Assembly (NCBI GenBank): GCA_003512955.1
Contig: DOTG01000020.1
Coordinates: forward strand, 1-64,000
DNA: 64,000 bases
From: Marinilabiliales bacterium
GTDB taxonomy: Bacteria > Bacteroidota > Bacteroidia > Bacteroidales > SZUA-534
Direction of reading: 5' to 3'
In this document: piece by piece, positions 18,475 through 28,300 of the stretch
Layout of the letters: each line of letters begins with the position of its first letter
How positions within the stretch are numbered: position 1 is the stretch's first letter
Made by a program: the position numbers and the translations under genes
The notes under the pieces: generated by a model
What the model was told of the DNA's origin: nothing
Databases searched by the model: none
Seen by the model: only the letters and a program-made list of their open reading frames with translations

Positions 18475-19023
18475 ATGGCAGAACGAATCATATTGGGTAT
18501 CGACCCTGGAACTACTGTTATGGGTTATGGGGTCATTGAGGTGGTTGCCAAAAAACCAAAAATGGTTACCACGGGTATAATTGATTTGTCGAAAATTGAG
18601 GATCCCTATCTGAAGCTTGCGAAAATCTTTGAACGCGTAACTGGCCTGATAGAATCGTTCCATCCCGATGAATTGGCCATTGAGGCTCCATTTTATGGAA
18701 AAAATGTTCAGTCGATGCTAAAGCTAGGGCGGGCGCAAGGTGTAGCCATTGCTGCAGCCTTGAACCGCCAATTACCCATTTTTGAATACGCCCCGAGGAA
18801 AATCAAAATGTCGATTACCGGAAATGGGAATGCATCGAAAGAGCAGGTAGCAAGCATGCTCCAACATATGTTAACGATACCCGAGTTGCCCAATGATTTA
18901 GATGCTACCGATGGATTGGCAGCCGCCTTATGCCATTTTTATCAAAACAAACCCGACACCCAGAGGAAATCCTATAATAGCTGGAAGGATTTTATGAATA
19001 AAAACCCGAATCGGGTAAAATAA
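18475..19023 (+). CDS. ruvC: Holliday junction resolvase RuvC
   Basis: A 182-residue RuvC endonuclease, which cuts four-way junctions with RuvAB. The acidic active-site blocks are present: GIDPGTTVMGYGVIE (D10), LAIEAPFYGKNVQSMLKLGRAQG and DATDGLAAALCH. Length is usual, with a short basic C-terminal tail. The start codon sits just past the serS stem-loop, so expression may depend on readthrough or that hairpin. Confidence 0.96.
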   Translation: MAERIILGIDPGTTVMGYGVIEVVAKKPKMVTTGIIDLSKIEDPYLKLAKIFERVTGLIESFHPDELAIEAPFYGKNVQSMLKLGRAQGVAIAAALNRQLPIFEYAPRKIKMSITGNGNASKEQVASMLQHMLTIPELPNDLDATDGLAAALCHFYQNKPDTQRKSYNSWKDFMNKNPNRVK

Positions 19024-19025
19024 AA

Positions 19026-19044
19026 GGGCGGATACCTTCCGCCC
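19026..19044. terminator. Bidirectional terminator between ruvC and HIT gene
   Basis: GGGCGGA / TCCGCCC forms a 7-bp GC-rich stem with a 5-base loop between convergent stops. The minus-strand side is followed by a T run (TTTTATTTT), the plus side by a weaker T-rich run. Confidence 0.75.
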
Positions 19045-19049
19045 AATCT

Positions 19050-19442
19050 TTATAAATGTTTTTTAATTTCAGTAGCAATCTGCTGAAACTCCTCAGGGGA
19101 CAGTTTCAGTTTGGGATTTGAAAACCGCACATCGCTCTCGGCATCCATGGGTATTAAATGGATATGTGCATGAGGAACTTCGAGTCCAAGAACTATTACA
19201 GCCACGCGTTTGCAAGGTACTGCCTTATCCAAAGCTTTGGCAATTTTTTGGGAGAACACGTGCAATCCACTTAACATTTCAATATCTAAATCGAAAATAT
19301 AATCCACCTCCTTTTTGGGAATCACTAAAGTATGCCCCTTTTTAAGTGGGTTGATGTCCAGAAAAGCAAAATAGCGGTCATCCTCGGCAATTTTGTAGCA
19401 AGGAATTTCACCCTGAACAATTCTTGTGAAAATAGAGGCCAT
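19050..19442 (-). CDS. HIT (histidine triad) family hydrolase
   Basis: A 130-residue HINT-type protein. The catalytic triad motif HAHIHLIPM places His at 91, 93 and 95. The opening SIFTRIVQGEIPCYKIAED and the NPLKKGHTLVIPKK block are typical. Such proteins hydrolyse nucleoside phosphoramidates or similar nucleotide conjugates in the cytoplasm; the true substrate is unknown. It lies 10 bases downstream of greA in the same direction, so the two form an operon that ends at 19026-19044. Confidence 0.93.
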   Translation of the reverse strand: MASIFTRIVQGEIPCYKIAEDDRYFAFLDINPLKKGHTLVIPKKEVDYIFDLDIEMLSGLHVFSQKIAKALDKAVPCKRVAVIVLGLEVPHAHIHLIPMDAESDVRFSNPKLKLSPEEFQQIATEIKKHL

Positions 19443-19452
19443 AGCTATCGAT

Positions 19453-19929
19453 TTAAATAGGATTAATTTCCAGAATTTCGAATTTCATAAGCCCTGATGG
19501 AACTTTTACCTCCACTACAGCACCAATTTTTTTCCCCATGAGGCCCATTGCTATCGGGGTATTAATTGACATCCTCCCATTCTTTAAATCGGCTTCAGTT
19601 TCTGAAACAATAGCATATTCCATGATGGCATTGGTATTCAGATTCTTAATCTTCACTTTTGAGAGAATTTGGACACATGAATAATCGAGTTTGGATTCGT
19701 CAATTACCCTTGAATTTAGGATGGTTTCCTCAAGTTGTGAAATCTTCAGTTCAAGCAATCCCTGAGCCTCTTTGGCTGCGTCGTATTCCGCATTTTCCGA
19801 TAAATCCCCTTTGTCGCGGGCTTCGGCAATAGCTGCAGACATCTTAGGCCTTTCATAGGTCTTTAAATATTCAACTTCAGCAATTAATTTTTTCAAACCT
19901 TCGTTTGTAATATACGATAGTTTACCCAT
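19453..19929 (-). CDS. greA: Transcription elongation factor GreA
   Basis: A 158-residue GreA. The N-terminal coiled coil carries the acidic tip RDKGDLSENAEYDAAKEAQ, which enters the RNA polymerase secondary channel to stimulate cleavage of backtracked RNA. The C-terminal FKBP-like domain ends in the usual way. Unusually for this phylum, the start has a strong Shine-Dalgarno, AAGGAGG, a few bases before the ATG (19934-19940 on the plus strand). The leader also contains a hairpin at 19964-19990 and a -7 box behind it. Confidence 0.96.
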   Translation of the reverse strand: MGKLSYITNEGLKKLIAEVEYLKTYERPKMSAAIAEARDKGDLSENAEYDAAKEAQGLLELKISQLEETILNSRVIDESKLDYSCVQILSKVKIKNLNTNAIMEYAIVSETEADLKNGRMSINTPIAMGLMGKKIGAVVEVKVPSGLMKFEILEINPI

Positions 19930-19933
19930 ATCA

Positions 19934-19940
19934 ACCTCCT
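19934..19940 (-). promoter_or_regulatory. Strong Shine-Dalgarno of greA
   Basis: On the minus strand AAGGAGG ends four bases before ATGGGT. None of the other genes I checked in this window has such a good match, so greA translation may be regulated differently from its neighbours. Confidence 0.6.
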
Positions 19941-19963
19941 TATTTCCTTAAATCAAAAGAAAA

Positions 19964-19990
19964 AAGAATCCCATGAAACATGGGACTCTT
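19964..19990 (-). terminator. Terminator-like hairpin between porV-like gene and greA
   Basis: A 12-bp stem with one mismatch (19964-19975 / 19979-19990) and a 3-base loop is followed on the minus strand by a T-rich run. It ends the PorV-like transcript. It also lies inside the greA leader if greA starts from the box at 20004-20011. Confidence 0.75.
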
Positions 19991-20003
19991 TACAAATGAA
20001 ATA

Positions 20004-20011
20004 CAAATATA
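20004..20011 (-). promoter_or_regulatory. Putative greA -7 box
   Basis: Minus-strand TATATTTG matches TAnnTTTG and lies between the PorV-like stop and the hairpin. The upstream -33 region is poor, so confidence is limited. Confidence 0.3.
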
Positions 20012-20023
20012 ATAAAAATTTCT

Positions 20024-21085
20024 TTACAGACTAATTCTTAATCCTATGCTATGCACTCCGTTAAATGGATCGGTATCACGGTAAGAATAATCAATCCCAA
20101 ATTTTGTGTCGCTACCTTTCTTCAATGGTATTTGCAAGCTGATGCCCGCTGACATCCCTGTAAAAACTGTAGATCGATCAGTATCTGAGGTAATCCCTTC
20201 TTCGTAAATATAACCTCCCCTGATTTTCAAAATCTGCCGGAACGAATATTCCATCCCTCCGTGGTACTGGTTTTTCGAGAAAGAGTTCTCGGTAAATGCC
20301 CCCATGAGAGTCAGCTGATTGTTCTCACCTAAATCAAAATCATAGGAAGCCCCCAACTTTATTAATGAGGGAAGTTCATATTCTGCTGATCGCATTTCAA
20401 TGGTTTCAATAGGTCCATCGGCATATGCAGTACCCCGTACAGCCATACCGTCACCGGTGACTTTCATGGTAGGCCCCACGTTCTTCATGGTTACCCCAAA
20501 CTTAATCTGCTCACGGCTACCTGTGATGTATTGAATACCTGCATCAAATGCTACACCAATGGCACCCAGGTTTGAAAGTTGCTCACTAACCACGCGCATG
20601 GTGATACCCCCATAAATACTGTTCGAAAATTCCTTGGCATAAGACACCCCTATATTGGTAAGGTTCGGGCTGAAGGTCGATCCGTCACCATCGGGTAATG
20701 AAACTGTTGTTTTAACAATTTCTCCCCAGGTCATGGTCATCACCGAAAGGCTTAAAACTCCCACATCGCCCACCTTTTGAGAAAGACCAAAGGCATTCAG
20801 GTTAATGTCAGTACCTTTCAACCAATTGGTGTTTGAAAACACCAGTTCAGTCCGATTGATGCGGGCTGTTCCGGCAATGTTCCCAAAAATACCTTCAAAA
20901 CCGGTAATATTAGCCACGTTGGCCTCGCCTAAACCAGAGGATTGAGCCCAAGGATTTATTAATAATTGCGAAGCTCCTGCTTGCCCAATCCTTTGCTTGT
21001 TGCCCGCAAAAGCATGATTGATCAAGAAAAATGCAACTAGGGAAATACTAACTAAATGATTTATATACTTTTTCATATCTTTCAA
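20024..21085 (-). CDS. PorV/PorQ-family outer-membrane protein
   Basis: A 353-residue protein with a signal peptide (about 1-27) and a beta-barrel pattern. The mature N-terminus RIGQAGASQLLINPWAQSSGLGEANVANITG is the family signature (small-residue-rich, then a barrel). It ends with an aromatic/hydrophobic beta-strand, GVHSIGLRISL. In the T9SS, PorV shuttles cargo from the translocon to the attachment complex; several paralogues with unknown roles exist per genome. It is encoded just downstream of a giant T9SS cargo and a TonB receptor, so it may be dedicated to that cargo. Whether it is the true PorV is not settled. Confidence 0.8.
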   Translation of the reverse strand: MKDMKKYINHLVSISLVAFFLINHAFAGNKQRIGQAGASQLLINPWAQSSGLGEANVANITGFEGIFGNIAGTARINRTELVFSNTNWLKGTDINLNAFGLSQKVGDVGVLSLSVMTMTWGEIVKTTVSLPDGDGSTFSPNLTNIGVSYAKEFSNSIYGGITMRVVSEQLSNLGAIGVAFDAGIQYITGSREQIKFGVTMKNVGPTMKVTGDGMAVRGTAYADGPIETIEMRSAEYELPSLIKLGASYDFDLGENNQLTLMGAFTENSFSKNQYHGGMEYSFRQILKIRGGYIYEEGITSDTDRSTVFTGMSAGISLQIPLKKGSDTKFGIDYSYRDTDPFNGVHSIGLRISL

Positions 21086-21111
21086 TTTTGTCTTTATCCG
21101 TTAATATAAAA

Positions 21112-24100
21112 CTAGAATGCATTTAAGTCGATTGGACGCATGGAACCGAACCATTTAACTACTTTCTCTCCTAACCCTGGTGCATTTATATGAATAATAT
21201 ACATTCCACTAGCAATTGATACATCATACTGGTTCTTAATATCCCAAGTGATGAAGGAATCAGAATTATCTTTATCGAACCGACGTACCAGATTTCCATT
21301 CACAGTATAAATTGAGACAATACATCGCTCAGGCAAATTGGTGATTTTTACATAATTATCAAGCTGAGTTAATTCATATTCCGAATACCCATAGTAAGGA
21401 TTAGGAACCACATTAATTTTATCTAAAGCACTTTTACCGTAGTCAACATTGTTGGTAACCACTTTTAACGAGCTTGTGCTGAAAGTAAATGCAGGATAAT
21501 TGTCATTTGCAGGTTCTTCAGTTACTGAACCGTTAATGTTGACAAAATAGGGGTTGGCAATTCTCAATTTAATGGTAATGTCATTATCAGGCATTGATTC
21601 GTAATCGAAAAACTCAAAACCGGGTTCAATAGTAGGGATAGTCACCCAAGCTGGTTGTGTCCAAATTTTCTTGGCATTTTCACGTAAGGTAACCACAGGC
21701 AAACTTGGATTCAACGCATTGTAAATAGTTCGCCCCTCATCGTAACCTGGCATTGGGTTGGTGCCATAATCGTTATGCCCCACTACATAGATGTAATGTT
21801 TACCGCCAAAGTATGGATTCCCCTGGCTACCTCCGGTGGCCAGATAAATATCGTCACCAATATTTGCCGTTGGATTCCAAAGCATATCGTTGCCATTTTC
21901 ACCAACCAACCAGCTATCTTCACCAAACATGATGTTTAACCTTTCACCTGTTTCCAAATCAATAGCGTATCCAGGGAACCAGCTCATACCTGTAGCACCA
22001 ATATAATTGGGAGCATCCACATTTAAAGTATCATTTTGGGCACCGACTTCGGCAGATACCCCTTCTTTGTTTTTTGAAGGAGCGGCCCTTAATCTGAACC
22101 GTAAAGCTCCCCCTTCAGATAAACTGTTCACTGTTTTATCATCCTCATTGTTTTCGGCCATCTCGATCACCGGGCAACGTGTCCACAACGATTTATCTTT
22201 GGTAATTACAAAATCAATACTGGGTAATCTCTGTTTATCAAAACGCAAAGCGGCAGGTTTTGCATCTGCATTGGCAGGGCCATAAATGATAGAAGATGTT
22301 AAGGCATATGGAGCCCAGGTACCTAAAAGAACCTTTTCATAAACTTGATCTGGGTCAAAGCCCAAATAATCGCTCCAATCGGTTACATCTTCTTCGGCTT
22401 TTGTTTGTCTTCCACAACGAATCCAGTTAAATGGTGTTTTTCCATCCTCATCAGGAACAAGATTTAACCATGAGGGTTGATCGATCCGTTCTGCTGTCAA
22501 TGAGGCCGAAATAAAACCGTTGTTGACGTTGTCCTTTTCGTCGAAACGTTGATGTCCGTTTTGGCCCGGAAAATCAATTTGTTCAATAAAAACAGAAATA
22601 CCCAGTTCCGGAAAAAGTTTTTCATCGGCATAGCGGATGTATGAATCAGAAACGACTCGTTTGGTTTCTCCGTTTTCTTCCCAGGTAAGTTCGTATTTGG
22701 TATCCCAAATCAAACCTGTTGATGGAATGATATTTGATGAGTCGGATGAGTTAAAATAGCCCAATGTATAGTTGACGGAATCTTTTAAAAACTTAAGTGT
22801 AAATTCAGCATCAATTACATTTAAGGGGTCGATAACTTTCACCTTAATGGGGCCATAATTTTCCTTATAAGTTAATTTATCGGCTTTAAATGGGTACGCT
22901 GTTTTTGTAAGAATATCCTGATAGGTTTCTTGGGATAATTCAAGGCTATTAGCTCCATTTCCACGGCCATCCACCATGGTAATTGCAGGAACATCACCAT
23001 AATTGCTGCTTAGCACGGTTCCGCCATTCATAGCATCAAGTGCATGAGGAATGGCAGTTTTAACCAGGATGTTTTTTCTTCCTGCCAGATAAGGAGAGGT
23101 CTGATTTCCTAAAGAACCTTCATCTACTGGGTTATATGGATCATAGTTATTATAAGCATAAGCGATAACCATGTAATAGTATTCTTTGTAATTCACCAAT
23201 TGCTTGTCTTTTCCGGTTCCAAAGGCATCTTCGGCCAATTCGAAAGAGTGAACAATACCTGCATCGCTTCCATAAACCATCTCGTAAGGAATTGAAGCTT
23301 TTAGCTCAGCGTCCCAAACAAAGTTTACTATCTGGTTAACCCCATCTTTAAGATCACACTGAAATACCTGACGGGCTTTTTCTTCGTTCAGGATTTCACC
23401 CATCGTTACGGTTTCATCTTTCAACTGATACACCTGGTACCCTTGGAAATTATAATACCTATCTTCTCCTGTTACCGATGGATCGATAAATGGATCTTGT
23501 TCACGGTATGTTTCCAAATAATTGTTGGAATTTACTGTATTTGATAGGTGGAAAATCAATTTTCGGTCAAGCTCAATGATGGTATAATCAGGAGCAGAGG
23601 GTCCATCGATTAACTGGAAACAGTTTTCGAACAAACGCTGTGCTTTCACATCGGCCTTTCGTACTTCTTGAACTGAAGCCCAAGCGGTAGAATTTGCCGT
23701 CGCCCAAACTACTCCAACGGTTATATCGTTTACAGCTCCGGGCTCTAATGTAAATGGGCCTGCTGACTGTACAATCCGCATATCATCATATTCTTTATCA
23801 TCTTTTGCACTCCAAGCTGCCTGTGGGACCCCATTGGTACCCCAACCACAAATATCTGTATCATCGGGATACAGGAAATCGGCATGTACACTTCCTCCGT
23901 AACCGTTGTCTCCATAAGTCATCCGGCTACCGTCTTTCCAGTACCCTTTCAAGTAATTATAGTATTGTAGTCCTGTTTCAGGATCGCCATTAAAACCAGC
24001 GGTACCAATTACATAATAAATAAAACGACGCATCCCCCAACGTTCATTATCAATAACACTGTCACCAAAGTTTAACCCGTTGATGTTTCCATTGTTGATG

Positions 24101-25326
24101 TCGTTAGCTCCAGCATCAATATTCATCCCTGTTCTTTCAGGGTTCAGTTTATACCCTTTTTCGCAATCAAGTTCAGTCCTTTCATAATCTTTCCAAGAAG
24201 AATTGTTATCGGTATTATCGGGATCCTGGTATGGACCTTCGAAAAAGTCAACCCCAATGGCGGGAGGATTGGCACCATAGGCCCAGGCCTCACCTGAACC
24301 ATCCAAGTCGTCACCATTGTACACATAACCAAGCCCACGAACCACATCACAACCTGCTTTATCATCATCGGCAGCCCCTAAATCCGGGTCGTTCCAAACC
24401 CCAAAATAGGCTTCGGTTAATGAATAGGTGGAACGGTTAATGATTTGATAATTATAAAAGGTCATGTTATTCAGTTCATCGTTAGTAGAAAAAGCAAACC
24501 CCTGAGCACGGAATTCCATACCAATAGCTGCCGCTCCAATGGTGGTAGTATGCACATTTCCTTTGTCGTTGTAAACCCACCAGATGGTTTCGTCACCAAA
24601 AAGTTTTTGACTGGTGTTACCCAAGTTTTCGGCCCTTCGTTCCGGTTGATAATTACATTTGGTGTTTTTTTCTAAAATGTAGTAAGGATAATCACCATTG
24701 GTAGGATTGTACTCTCCATCGCCATCCACATCCTGGAAAGGAGCCAAATAGTAATCGTACGCACCATATTCAATGGGGCCACGGGCCGGCCATTCCGTAA
24801 TTATTGTTGGTACAGTGTATCCATCGAAAAGTTCCGCTCTGGTTTCGGCATCTGCTCCGTAATACGCCACAAAATCTTCTACTTCGGCACGGGTAATTTT
24901 ATAATGTTTATCGTAAGAGATGCAAACATCAGGAGAAACACTGGCAATCCCTTCACCGCCACTGATAAGCGGGCCAGGCCAATAGTCGTTTCCTTCGCTT
25001 CGGTAACTCCGGGCACAGGTACGCAACTGTCCATTGATATCTACACCACCAACCCAGATACCTCCAGCATAGAGCGAGGTTTTACCAGAACCTTTTGGGA
25101 CTTCGTATTCAGCTTTTCCCTCACCTTCCCATAGGGAACCTTGAGCAAGAATCAATGCACGTACGTTATTCAAATCCAAGTTTACCTCGGCCGAAGCAGG
25201 CAAACATCCGGCAGTAATGGTTTGGGTCGATTTTTGTGTTCTCCGATCTCTAAAATCACGACCCATACTTTTAAATTGTAAAGCTGAGGCAATAATAAAT
25301 ATTAATATAATAAGAATCTTTTTCAT
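21112..25326 (-). CDS. Giant secreted protein with T9SS sorting tail
   Basis: I start it at 25326, where a signal peptide (MKKILIILIFIIASALQF) begins; the longer reading frame overlaps the TonB receptor gene. The product has about 1404 residues. The N-terminal half contains an acidic calcium-type loop, DVDGDGEYNPTNGDYPYY, and many Asn/Asp/Tyr-rich strands. The final 90 residues are a type A T9SS sorting domain, starting at INVVPNPYYGYSEYE and ending VKWFGSMRPIDLNAF. I do not recognise a catalytic domain. It should be exported by the T9SS and held at the surface, working with the TonB receptor upstream and the PorV-like barrel downstream. Confidence 0.85.
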   Translation of the reverse strand: MKKILIILIFIIASALQFKSMGRDFRDRRTQKSTQTITAGCLPASAEVNLDLNNVRALILAQGSLWEGEGKAEYEVPKGSGKTSLYAGGIWVGGVDINGQLRTCARSYRSEGNDYWPGPLISGGEGIASVSPDVCISYDKHYKITRAEVEDFVAYYGADAETRAELFDGYTVPTIITEWPARGPIEYGAYDYYLAPFQDVDGDGEYNPTNGDYPYYILEKNTKCNYQPERRAENLGNTSQKLFGDETIWWVYNDKGNVHTTTIGAAAIGMEFRAQGFAFSTNDELNNMTFYNYQIINRSTYSLTEAYFGVWNDPDLGAADDDKAGCDVVRGLGYVYNGDDLDGSGEAWAYGANPPAIGVDFFEGPYQDPDNTDNNSSWKDYERTELDCEKGYKLNPERTGMNIDAGANDINNGNINGLNFGDSVIDNERWGMRRFIYYVIGTAGFNGDPETGLQYYNYLKGYWKDGSRMTYGDNGYGGSVHADFLYPDDTDICGWGTNGVPQAAWSAKDDKEYDDMRIVQSAGPFTLEPGAVNDITVGVVWATANSTAWASVQEVRKADVKAQRLFENCFQLIDGPSAPDYTIIELDRKLIFHLSNTVNSNNYLETYREQDPFIDPSVTGEDRYYNFQGYQVYQLKDETVTMGEILNEEKARQVFQCDLKDGVNQIVNFVWDAELKASIPYEMVYGSDAGIVHSFELAEDAFGTGKDKQLVNYKEYYYMVIAYAYNNYDPYNPVDEGSLGNQTSPYLAGRKNILVKTAIPHALDAMNGGTVLSSNYGDVPAITMVDGRGNGANSLELSQETYQDILTKTAYPFKADKLTYKENYGPIKVKVIDPLNVIDAEFTLKFLKDSVNYTLGYFNSSDSSNIIPSTGLIWDTKYELTWEENGETKRVVSDSYIRYADEKLFPELGISVFIEQIDFPGQNGHQRFDEKDNVNNGFISASLTAERIDQPSWLNLVPDEDGKTPFNWIRCGRQTKAEEDVTDWSDYLGFDPDQVYEKVLLGTWAPYALTSSIIYGPANADAKPAALRFDKQRLPSIDFVITKDKSLWTRCPVIEMAENNEDDKTVNSLSEGGALRFRLRAAPSKNKEGVSAEVGAQNDTLNVDAPNYIGATGMSWFPGYAIDLETGERLNIMFGEDSWLVGENGNDMLWNPTANIGDDIYLATGGSQGNPYFGGKHYIYVVGHNDYGTNPMPGYDEGRTIYNALNPSLPVVTLRENAKKIWTQPAWVTIPTIEPGFEFFDYESMPDNDITIKLRIANPYFVNINGSVTEEPANDNYPAFTFSTSSLKVVTNNVDYGKSALDKINVVPNPYYGYSEYELTQLDNYVKITNLPERCIVSIYTVNGNLVRRFDKDNSDSFITWDIKNQYDVSIASGMYIIHINAPGLGEKVVKWFGSMRPIDLNAF

Positions 25327-25348
25327 CGTTTTCCTACTTTTATATGAA

Positions 25349-28300
25349 TTAAAAACTAAAAAGAACACCCAACCTGATTTGCCGAGGTAAGTTGTAGTTT
25401 GCTGCATTATTTAACAAAAGCAAATAATAATCGATATATGATTGTGAATCATACGCTTTATTGATGCTTGAAAGACCACTGGTAGAAGATAAATAGGCGT
25501 CATCATTGGCGTTACCCGTGGTAGAATAAACCCCCAGGATATTTTCGGCATCCAACAGGTTGCTGATGTCTAAATACACGTTTAAATCAGCGGTGCGGGC
25601 CTCTTCACCCTCTCCAAATTTTATCATAAAGCTTTTATCAATTTTCATATCCACCGTGGTACGCCAGGGCATAACTGATTTATTGATACTCCCTTTGGTC
25701 TTTCCGGTTTCAACATCTTGCGGGGTGTAAGGCGTTCCGGCTCCTGTATTAATGGTAAAGTTACATCCTGCATCGGCTAAAATATCCATGCCAAACCACT
25801 TGGGTCCATCATAATTTTTGCCGGAACTGAAACGGTAATCCACTAGAATGGAAAAGTTATGCCGTTGGTCAAAGTCTGTGGGTAAGGTCGCCCTTAAATT
25901 CGGCTGGCCGGCAGCAATTAAACTACGTGCCGTAGTTGAATTTGAACCTGTGGCATTGGCAAATTGCAGGGTATAACTGGCTTTCAACTGGATGTTGTTC
26001 GTCCGTCGAAGATCGTAGGTCAACCCAAACCCCTTGACTGTCCCAAAGTCGATGTTTCCATAAGTTTTCATGTTTATGGGATAGGCCCCGGTTAAATATA
26101 TCAATTGAACCATGTCGCGTTGCTCGCGGTAGAAGGCGGATAATTTGATACTTGATTTGTTGTTTAGCTTTTGCTGGAACCCAAATTCATAGTCAATGGT
26201 TTTTTCCGACTTCAAATCCGGATTAACAAACTCGTTTGTTGCCAATTGGTTTACATATAACAATTCAATAGGGTTTAGGCGGCTTGCTTCACTGTTAGGT
26301 CTTTTCGATAAAATATCGTAGTGGGCAAAAAACAGAGCTTCATCGGAAATTGGGAATGAGAATGAAATACGTGGCAAGATATTGATATCAGGATCGTAAT
26401 CTTTAAAGGCCTTTAAAAAGGAATTCTCCCCAATCAAATCATTTTTGTTGGTACGGTAAGGTTCTGCCTGCCCGGAAGGATATAATGTCCTAAAGTTAGA
26501 TACTTCGGTTCCTTCAAGGTCATACCATTGATCTTTGTAACGATACCCTACAATGCGTGTCGGATCGGTACTGCTGTTTACATAAACAGTTGCTTCGGGA
26601 TTGATGTTTTCGGGAACTTCTGTATTGGCAATCAATCCATAATTATCTTTTACTTTATAGGAGGTAAACATCAAATAAGGATCTTCTTGTACTTTCTGGT
26701 TGGCATCGTATCCTTCAACACGAACTCCAATGTTAAAAATCAAATCGTTAAAAGCAAACTTGTCCTGAATGTATCCGCCCCAATAAATGGGTTCAAAGGG
26801 CGCAATTTCGCGGCTGTAAAATTGCCTATACACACCTTCGTCAATTTCAACATTATACGTTTTTGTAAAGAAATCTTCAAACGATGGGGAGTGATCCAAT
26901 TTATTCCCGTAAGCATCATACCCATAATAAAATACGGTGGCTTCTCCATTGTTAAACAATTCATCGGCACTAAAAAAGTCAATGCTTAATTCGTCAGGAT
27001 CATAGCTATCGATATCCACCCAATTTGTCCCTTTTATGTCCATCCCCTGAGATTGACGGAAGCGGATATCAAACAGGGATTGGGCATTAACATTGTACTG
27101 GCGATTGTACTTTATTGTGTCGTTATAGAACAGGGTTCCATTGTCGTTACCATAAACTGCAATCGGATTGGCCAAATCCAGTTCAAGAATATGGCTGTTC
27201 ATATTTTGACGGGCCAGCAACCATAGTGAGGTTGGAGCTACATTGTAAAACCGGTCGGTCCGCTTTTCATACTCAAAACCAATCGAAATTTCATGGTCTT
27301 TGATGTCGGCGGCACCTTGGGCACTTAATCGGATTTGATCGTTATCCCTTTTAGTGTATAAACCATAAGGTACCCCTGGAGCAGTTGCTAAGCCATGTAT
27401 GGTAGAAGGGGAATACCCATTTAGGAGGCCTCCTCCCTCCAATATCTGGGTCTGGTTCAACGGATCATCAAAAAAGTCGTAATACATCGAGGTATAATTT
27501 GACAATTCCGGATTGATGTCGCTGGCTTCATAGGTTACCAACGTATCTTTAAAGGCTTTCATGATATACCCGGTCATGTTTAGGGTTGTATCTTCCCCAT
27601 ATACATAGGTAGGTGTCTGATAGGTGGTAAATTTTCCAATGTACCCGTAATTGAACAGGTTGTCTTTATGGCGCTCATCCTGGCGGGTCCAAAGGTTTTT
27701 CCCATAATCGAACTGTATGGTATAATAGGCATTTTTAATCAGTGATGACTCTTCACCTTCCCCCTCGTCGTTTCCTAAACGATGTGTTAACCGGGCATAG
27801 GCCCGATATTCCGTATTTTTCTCCTGCCGGTTGTTGTTGTAATTAAGCATTCCTGAGGAAATATCTCCACTCAAGTTTCCTCTGGTATTTCCCCCCAAAT
27901 AATTTCCGTTGTCGTTCTGGAAGTTGCCTCCAATAGTAAAAACAACGTTCTTAAAGGGCTGGAAGTCCAATTTGGCTTGGACCATACTTTGTTGGTAGGC
28001 AACATTTTCACGGACCTTCACATTTTCAAAGTCGGAAGCATTTAAAAACGAGGCGGTGGGTATCCCTGCTTTAGCATCTCCAAACCTGACCAGAGGGGTC
28101 CGTGAGATGCTGTCCAAGATTTCATCTTTCACTTTCCAGAATCCCACTGAAGAAGGGTGAGGATCCTGTGTGAACTTGTATTCACCGGAAATAAAAAAAC
28201 CTAACAACGGTTCTTTCCGGATATTTTCGGGATTGTTTGGATCTACTACTTTACGGGTTAAAATAGGCCCTGAAAGGTTGGCTCCAATGATGTTGCTGTT

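Noticed and set aside
25327..25407. Longer start of the giant T9SS cargo
   Set aside because: It runs into the TonB receptor gene and would bury the signal peptide behind 27 residues.
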